The translations under genes were made by a program, and so were the position numbers. A stretch of 64,000 nucleotides of DNA from Clavibacter sp. VKM Ac-2873 (GTDB taxonomy: Bacteria > Actinomycetota > Actinomycetes > Actinomycetales > Microbacteriaceae), in contig NZ_JADKRS010000001.1 in the NCBI RefSeq assembly GCF_015351075.1, positions 124,001 to 188,000 on the forward strand, read 5' to 3'. Every line of letters starts with the position of its first letter. Within the stretch, counting starts at the first letter, position 1. The notes under the pieces were generated by a model. That model was given only the letters and a program-made list of their open reading frames with translations. It had not been told where the DNA came from and searched no databases. Of the stretch, positions 59,950 to 64,000 are shown one piece after another.

Positions 59950-62037
59950 ATGAAGACCACGGATCTCGACCTCCTCACCTCCGTCTCCCGCCCCGCCGTC
60001 GCGCCCGACGGCCGCGTCGCCGTCGTCTCGGTGACGCGCCCGCGGGTGCACGCCGACGCGTACACCGGCCAGCTGTGGGAGGTGACGACGGACGGGTCCG
60101 TGCCCCCGCGCCGCATCACGCGCGGCTTCCGCGACACGGCGCCGCGCCTCTCTCCGGACGGCAGCGTCATCGCGTTCCTCCGCGCGGAGCCGAAGGGGCC
60201 GCCGCAGCTGCACGTGGTCGGGGCGGGGGGAGGGGAGCCGGTCGCCCTCACCGACGAGCTCCTCGGGGTGGGCGCGTTCGACTGGGCGCCCGACGGCACG
60301 CGCATCGTCTACGCGTCGCGCGTCGCCGAGCCCGGGCGGTACGGGAGCGTCGACGGCGTGTCGGCGACGGCCGAGCCCGCCCGCCGGATCACCACCACCC
60401 GGTACCTCGCGAACGGCCTCGGCTGGTCCACGGACCGCCACACGCAGCTCTCCCTCGTGGACCTGCCCGCGCTGGACGCGGAGCCGTTCGTGGCCGCCGT
60501 CCCGTCGGGCTACGCCGACGCGGCGGACCCCGCGGTCCGCGGAGACGGTGCGGGCGACACCCCGTCGGCTGCCGAACGCGCGGGCGTGCCCCCGGTCGTC
60601 CGCCTCACCGACGAGCCCGTCGACCACGACGCGCCGCGCTTCTCCGCCGACGGATCCGAGGTGCTGTTCGTCGCCTCCCGCCACGAGGGTCGCGACGACG
60701 ACCTGCTGTCCGGCGCCTACGCCGTCGCCGTCCCCGCTCCCGGCGCGTCGTCGACCGGCGTGCCCGAGGTCCGCACGGTCGTCTCGCACGAGGCCGGGCT
60801 CGGCGTCGCCGAGGTCGCCTCCGTCGCGGGCGGCCGGATCTTCCTGCTCGCGCAGGACCTGGGGGAGTCCGGCGTCGACTTCGTCGCCCGCAACACCGCG
60901 CTCTACGTCCTCGACGACGGCGACACCGCGCCGCGCGTCCTGACCGACGCCGAGACCGTCGACCTCGGCGGCAGCGGGATCACGGTCGAGGACCGCGACG
61001 CCGTACTCGTCCTCAACGGATCGCGCGGCACGGTGCAGCTCCTGCGCGTCACCGCGGACGGCTCCACCGAGGCGCTCGTCGACGACCAGGTGGAGATCAC
61101 CGGCGTCGGCGTCGGGGGAGGGGCCGTCGTGGTCGCCCTCACCGATCCGCGCACCCACGGCGACCTCGCGCTCGTGCGCACCGACCGGGCGCCCGACGCG
61201 GGATCCGCGCTCGTGCCGCTCACCGACTTCTCCGCGCCGCTCCGGGAGACGGGGATCCGCCCGCTGCACGAGCTCGTCGTCGACGGGCGTGACGGGTACC
61301 CGGTGCACGGCTGGGTCGTGCTGCCGGAGGGGGAGGGGCCGCACCCCGTCCTCCTCGTGATCCACGGCGGACCGTACGCGGCCTACGGCGTGCACCTCTT
61401 CGACGAGGCGCAGGTCTACGCCGACGCCGGGTACGCGGTGCTCCTGTGCAACCCGCGGGGCGCGGCCGGCTACGGCCAGGCCCACGGCCGGGTCATCAAG
61501 GAGCGCATGGGCACGGTCGACATGCACGACGTGCTCGACTTCCTCGACGGCGCGATCGCCGTGCACGAGTCCATCGACGGATCCCGCGCCGGCATCATGG
61601 GCGGCTCCTACGGCGGCTACCTCACGGCCTGGACCATCGCGCACGAGCACCGCTTCCAGGGCGCGATCGTGGAGCGCGGCTTCCTCGACCCGGAGCTCTT
61701 CACGGGCACATCCGACATCGGCACGTTCTTCGGCGAGGAGTACACGGGTCACGACGAGGAGACGCGCCGCGCGCAGAGCCCGCAGGCGTTCGCGCACCAG
61801 GTGCGGACGCCGACGCTCGTCGTCCACTCCGAGGACGATCTGCGTTGCCCGCTGTCGCAGGCCGAGCGGTACCACCTGGCGCTCGTGCGCGCGGGCGTCG
61901 AGACGGAGATGCTCGTGTTCCCGGGAGAGGACCACGAGCTCAGCCGGTCCGGCCGGCCGCGCCACCGCGTGCAGCGCTTCGAGGCGATCCTCGACTGGTG
62001 GGCCCGGCACCTGCCCGTCGACGGCGGTGCGCGATGA
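59950..62037 (+). CDS. S9-family prolyl oligopeptidase
   Basis: 695 residues. N-terminal beta-propeller with TolB/WD40-like repeats (SPDGSVIAFLRAE, FSADGSEVLFVAS) and a C-terminal alpha/beta-hydrolase catalytic domain: HGGPYAAYGVHLFDEAQVYADAGY start, nucleophile in GGSYGGYLTAW near residue 553, Asp in SEDDLRCPLSQ near 628 and His in GEDHELSR near 661. No signal peptide. Acylaminoacyl- or dipeptidyl-peptidase type; processes short peptides. Coupled to a NUDIX gene by a 4-bp overlap. Confidence 0.9.
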   Translation: MKTTDLDLLTSVSRPAVAPDGRVAVVSVTRPRVHADAYTGQLWEVTTDGSVPPRRITRGFRDTAPRLSPDGSVIAFLRAEPKGPPQLHVVGAGGGEPVALTDELLGVGAFDWAPDGTRIVYASRVAEPGRYGSVDGVSATAEPARRITTTRYLANGLGWSTDRHTQLSLVDLPALDAEPFVAAVPSGYADAADPAVRGDGAGDTPSAAERAGVPPVVRLTDEPVDHDAPRFSADGSEVLFVASRHEGRDDDLLSGAYAVAVPAPGASSTGVPEVRTVVSHEAGLGVAEVASVAGGRIFLLAQDLGESGVDFVARNTALYVLDDGDTAPRVLTDAETVDLGGSGITVEDRDAVLVLNGSRGTVQLLRVTADGSTEALVDDQVEITGVGVGGGAVVVALTDPRTHGDLALVRTDRAPDAGSALVPLTDFSAPLRETGIRPLHELVVDGRDGYPVHGWVVLPEGEGPHPVLLVIHGGPYAAYGVHLFDEAQVYADAGYAVLLCNPRGAAGYGQAHGRVIKERMGTVDMHDVLDFLDGAIAVHESIDGSRAGIMGGSYGGYLTAWTIAHEHRFQGAIVERGFLDPELFTGTSDIGTFFGEEYTGHDEETRRAQSPQAFAHQVRTPTLVVHSEDDLRCPLSQAERYHLALVRAGVETEMLVFPGEDHELSRSGRPRHRVQRFEAILDWWARHLPVDGGAR

Positions 62038-62507
62038 CCGACGGCGATGTGGTGCGGCACGTCCGCGACACCGCGCGGATCCTGCTGGTCGACGAGCGCG
62101 ACCGGCTCCTGCTCTTCCTCACGAACTACTCGACCGACATCGACCTGCCGCCGCGCTGGCTGACGCCCGGCGGCGGGATCGACCCGGGGGAGTCGCCTGC
62201 CCAGGCCGCCCGCCGCGAGCTGTTCGAGGAGACCGGCCTGCGCGTCGAGTCCGTCGGCGAATCCGTCTGGGAGCACGACTACGCGCGCGAGCGCATCGAC
62301 GGCGACCTCGACACCGGCCACTCGACGTTCTACCTCGTGCGCACGACGGCGTTCGCGCCGGTGTCCGACAACTGGATGCCCGACGAGTTCGACGACATCC
62401 ACGCGCACCGCTGGTTCGGCCTCGACGAGCTGGCCGCGGCGCATGAGCCGTTCGAGCCGGCCGAGCTGGTGGAGGTCGCCCGCGAGGTGCTGTCGCGCCG
62501 CGGTTGA
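62034..62507 (+). CDS. NUDIX hydrolase
   Basis: 157 residues, ATG within the S9 stop (ATGA). NUDIX box GGGIDPGESPAQAARREL, continued by FEETGL, is intact (G-x5-E-x7-REU-x-EE-x-G-U). The start ILLVDERDRLLLFLTNYSTD and WFGLDELAAAHEP are typical. Cleaves nucleoside diphosphates linked to another moiety; the substrate is not predictable. Last gene before a poorly coding stretch. Confidence 0.9.
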   Translation: MTDGDVVRHVRDTARILLVDERDRLLLFLTNYSTDIDLPPRWLTPGGGIDPGESPAQAARRELFEETGLRVESVGESVWEHDYARERIDGDLDTGHSTFYLVRTTAFAPVSDNWMPDEFDDIHAHRWFGLDELAAAHEPFEPAELVEVAREVLSRRG

Positions 62508-62689
62508 TCCCGCGGAATGCCAGCCCTACTGGGTCGCAGCAGTGTGCCGATAATGCACATTATGTCATGTAACGTCTCGCGGAGACGCTCCCTGGTGAGG
62601 TCCGCCGCCCGCGCGCCCGCGCTCCGCCTGCGTGCGCCTCGGTCACCGCGAGCCCGCGCACCGGCGCCGTGCCGGCGCTGGTGGTCGTC
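62508..62689. other. Intergenic stretch with no gene found
   Basis: 182 bp. It holds the only strongly AT-rich patch in the last 5 kb (62545-62575), including the palindrome at 62550-62563, and a short hairpin CGTCTC/GAGACG (62573-62587). The remainder is GC-rich without a convincing reading frame. Confidence 0.6.
62550..62563. promoter_or_regulatory. Orphan AT-rich palindrome
   Basis: ATAATGCACATTAT: perfect 6-bp arms around CA. It looks like a repressor operator or a -10 region, but no gene starts just downstream on either strand. Confidence 0.45.
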
Positions 62690-63124
62690 TCACGCCGTGA
62701 GCGCCGTCCATCTCCACCAGAGCGCATGGTGCTCGCCCTCCTCGACACGGAACCGCCTGCCGCACACGGCGCATGCGCACTCGAAGGTCGCCGGCCACCC
62801 GGAAGGATCCCGTCGGAGGACGGTCGCATGCCCGCGCTCCTCCTCCCGGTCGGGGTCGAAGGCCAGGAGCCTCGGGTAGTCGTCGCACCAGCATCGCCAG
62901 CTCCGGTAGCCCCGCACCTTGCGGAGCGCGTGATCGAGGGCGTCGCGGTTGGGCCGGATCATCCCGCCGAGCTCGATGTCCACCGTAGCCCGCCGGATCC
63001 TCGGCAGCGCGATCCGGAGTTCCTCTAGCAGCACGGTGTCGCGGGAGCCGATGACCTCCCAGGTCGCCTGCCAGATGCGCTGCGGATCCGAGGAGAGCAG
63101 GTCGTCGAGCGTGTTCGTCACCAC
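62690..63124 (-). CDS. Hypothetical protein with Cys-rich C-terminal half
   Basis: 144 residues, GTG start (a second in-frame GTG follows at once). I do not recognise a named family. The N-terminus (about 1-60) is helical: LDDLLSSDPQRIWQATWEVI and LLEELRIALPRIRRATVDI. The second half has WRCWCDDYPRLLAFDP and CACAVCGRRF, four to five Cys that could form a zinc knuckle, and ends WWRWTA. No signal or membrane segment. It lies alone between two short gene-free stretches. Similar proteins occur, from memory, in other actinobacteria, often in accessory positions. Confidence 0.7.
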   Translation of the reverse strand: MVTNTLDDLLSSDPQRIWQATWEVIGSRDTVLLEELRIALPRIRRATVDIELGGMIRPNRDALDHALRKVRGYRSWRCWCDDYPRLLAFDPDREEERGHATVLRRDPSGWPATFECACAVCGRRFRVEEGEHHALWWRWTALTA

Positions 63125-63402
63125 ATCACCACCGTACGTCGCCCGGGAATGCCCCGAGCTGCCGTCGCGCGCTCCGCCTGGATCGTCCGAGGCGCACGGG
63201 CCGTCCCCGTTGCACCCGCAGCCATGCAGGAGTCCTGGTCATGAGCTCGACTCCCCCTGACGGTCCGGGGCGGTGGGTCTCACGAGATCCGCGCCCTCGC
63301 GGCCTCCCGCACCCGATCCCGGTCGCGACCCGGCTGCCCGCCTGGGTCGGGCGCCGGGAGCGCGCGCTCCCCCGTGTCCACGACGTCGGCGCCGTCCTCG
63401 GA
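63125..63402. other. Intergenic stretch with no gene found
   Basis: 278 bp of GC-rich sequence. A minus-strand frame across 63239-63583 shows no family-like sequence and overlaps the next gene. The palindrome at 63356-63371 is the only structure noted. Confidence 0.6.
63356..63371. terminator. Palindrome, possible terminator of the NmrA-like gene
   Basis: GGGAGCGCGCGCTCCC is a perfect 16-bp palindrome, 31 bp after the stop of the minus-strand gene at 63403. Confidence 0.5.
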
Positions 63403-64000
63403 TCACGCGGTGCCAGCGGATCCGCTCGCGCCTCGCCCGGTGGCCGCCAGGAACTCCGCCAGGCTCGTGGCCCGGCGGCCGAGCACGCGCTCGACGTCGC
63501 CGCTCACGTGCTCCATCTCGCCGGCGGCCATGGCCGTGTACGTGCTGATCCACGCATCCAGCTGCCACTCCGGCGCCTGCCACACGGCGCGCGACGCGCG
63601 CGCCTCCTCGAGGGTCTCGGCCCGGTACGTGACGGGGCGCCCCTGGGCGGCGGCGACCGTCGCGGCGATCTCCCCCATCGTCAGCGCCTCCGGCCCGGTC
63701 AGCTCGTAGGCGGCGCCGGCGTGCGCCTCGGGACCGCGGAGGATCGTCGCGGCCACCTCGGCGACGTCGGCGCGCGTGACCGCGGCCACGCGCCCGTCGC
63801 CGGCGGGACCGCGGATCACGTCGTCCTCGCCGACGAGCTGGCTCACGAAGTCGATGTAGAAGGCGTCGCGCAGGAAGGTCCAGGCCATGCCGGACGCGCG
63901 GATCCGCTCCTCCGTCGCGTGGTGGTCGCGCGCCAGGGTGAACGTCGCGTCGGGAGCCGCGCCCTGGAACGACGTGTAGACCACGTGGCGGACCCCCGCC
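63403..64000 (-). CDS. NmrA-like NAD(P)H-binding reductase, N-terminus beyond window
   Basis: About 199 residues visible; the frame stays open to the right edge, where AGVRHVVYTSFQG reads through, so the N-terminal NAD(P)-binding part is missing. The visible part matches the NmrA/quinone-reductase (QOR2-type) group: WTFLRDAFYIDFVSQL, VAAVTRADVAEVAATIL and AAYELTGPEALTMGEIAATVAA. Such proteins reduce quinones or act as redox sensors. A possible in-frame GTG within the visible part is not taken as the start because homology continues before it. Confidence 0.85.
   Translation of the reverse strand, partial: AGVRHVVYTSFQGAAPDATFTLARDHHATEERIRASGMAWTFLRDAFYIDFVSQLVGEDDVIRGPAGDGRVAAVTRADVAEVAATILRGPEAHAGAAYELTGPEALTMGEIAATVAAAQGRPVTYRAETLEEARASRAVWQAPEWQLDAWISTYTAMAAGEMEHVSGDVERVLGRRATSLAEFLAATGRGASGSAGTA

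Noticed and set aside
58951-62010. A 1019-codon open frame on the minus strand opposite the SDR and S9 peptidase genes
   Set aside because: Antisense to two genes with complete motifs and own promoters; Asp/Val/Arg-rich composition is typical of shadow frames.
63239-63583. A 114-codon minus-strand frame before the NmrA-like gene
   Set aside because: It overlaps the NmrA-like gene in another frame and has only Arg/Gly/Ala-rich composition.

Overview
The window is a compact, very GC-rich (roughly 70% or more by eye) stretch of actinobacterial core chromosome. Actinobacterial markers are mycothiol ligase MshC, the RNA polymerase-binding protein RbpA, the PafB/PafC WYL pair, HelY, the CtaB-Tkt-Tal block, a SUF-only Fe-S locus, many GTG starts and TANNNT -10 boxes. 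Overall resemblance points to Microbacteriaceae, most likely a Clavibacter-like organism; this is inference from protein resemblance, not a database result. I see no insertion sequence, prophage, CRISPR array or rRNA operon. Only the last 1.5 kb looks even mildly accessory.

Layout. 1-15 kb: pentose phosphate/glycolysis operon tkt-tal-pgi (minus; pgi runs off the left edge), divergent from heme O synthase ctaB; ctaA (heme A synthase) converges on ctaB; then sufB-sufD-Rieske-sufC-sufT, an ABC-F protein, and a minus-strand operon DUF3099 / small Cys-rich protein / SURF1. Three cytochrome aa3 assembly functions (CtaB, CtaA, SURF1) surround the Fe-S genes. 15-26 kb: FabG-like reductase and a kinase-like protein; glgC-serB divergent from a GlgA/GlgM-type glucosyltransferase; a lone ABC ATPase, rpmE2, an exonuclease, trehalose synthase treS, a hydrolase and a glycosyltransferase. 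GlgC, GlgM and TreS together suggest alpha-glucan/maltose-1-phosphate/trehalose metabolism. 26-42 kb: histidine phosphatase-sirtuin, TrmH methyltransferase-D,D-carboxypeptidase, SGNH esterase, VOC protein and acyl-CoA-dehydrogenase-like flavoprotein, a helicase, a four-gene glycine-betaine-type ABC importer, a J-domain/membrane/NERD-like fusion, an epimerase, CorA and tRNA-Leu(GAG).

42-57 kb keeps the order uppP-mshC-PAC2-HAD-trmI-(FKBP)-pafB-pafC-tatA-tatC-helY-lnt. In Mycobacterium tuberculosis the Pup-proteasome genes (mpa, dop, pup, prcBA, pafA) lie between trmI and pafB; here only a lipoprotein FKBP isomerase stands there. 57-64 kb: rbpA, a phosphodiesterase with a short NfeD-like partner, an SDR lacking the catalytic Tyr, an S9 peptidase, a NUDIX hydrolase, a short poorly coding stretch with an orphan AT-rich palindrome, an unrecognised Cys-rich protein, and an NmrA-like protein cut by the right edge.

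Two global habits stand out. Fifteen gene pairs overlap by exactly 4 bp (GTGA or ATGA), implying translational coupling. At least ten genes have a TANNNT box only 6-9 nt before the start codon, implying leaderless mRNAs. Starts were chosen from ribosome-binding sites, overlaps, family N-termini and these boxes. No function was confirmed by a search.
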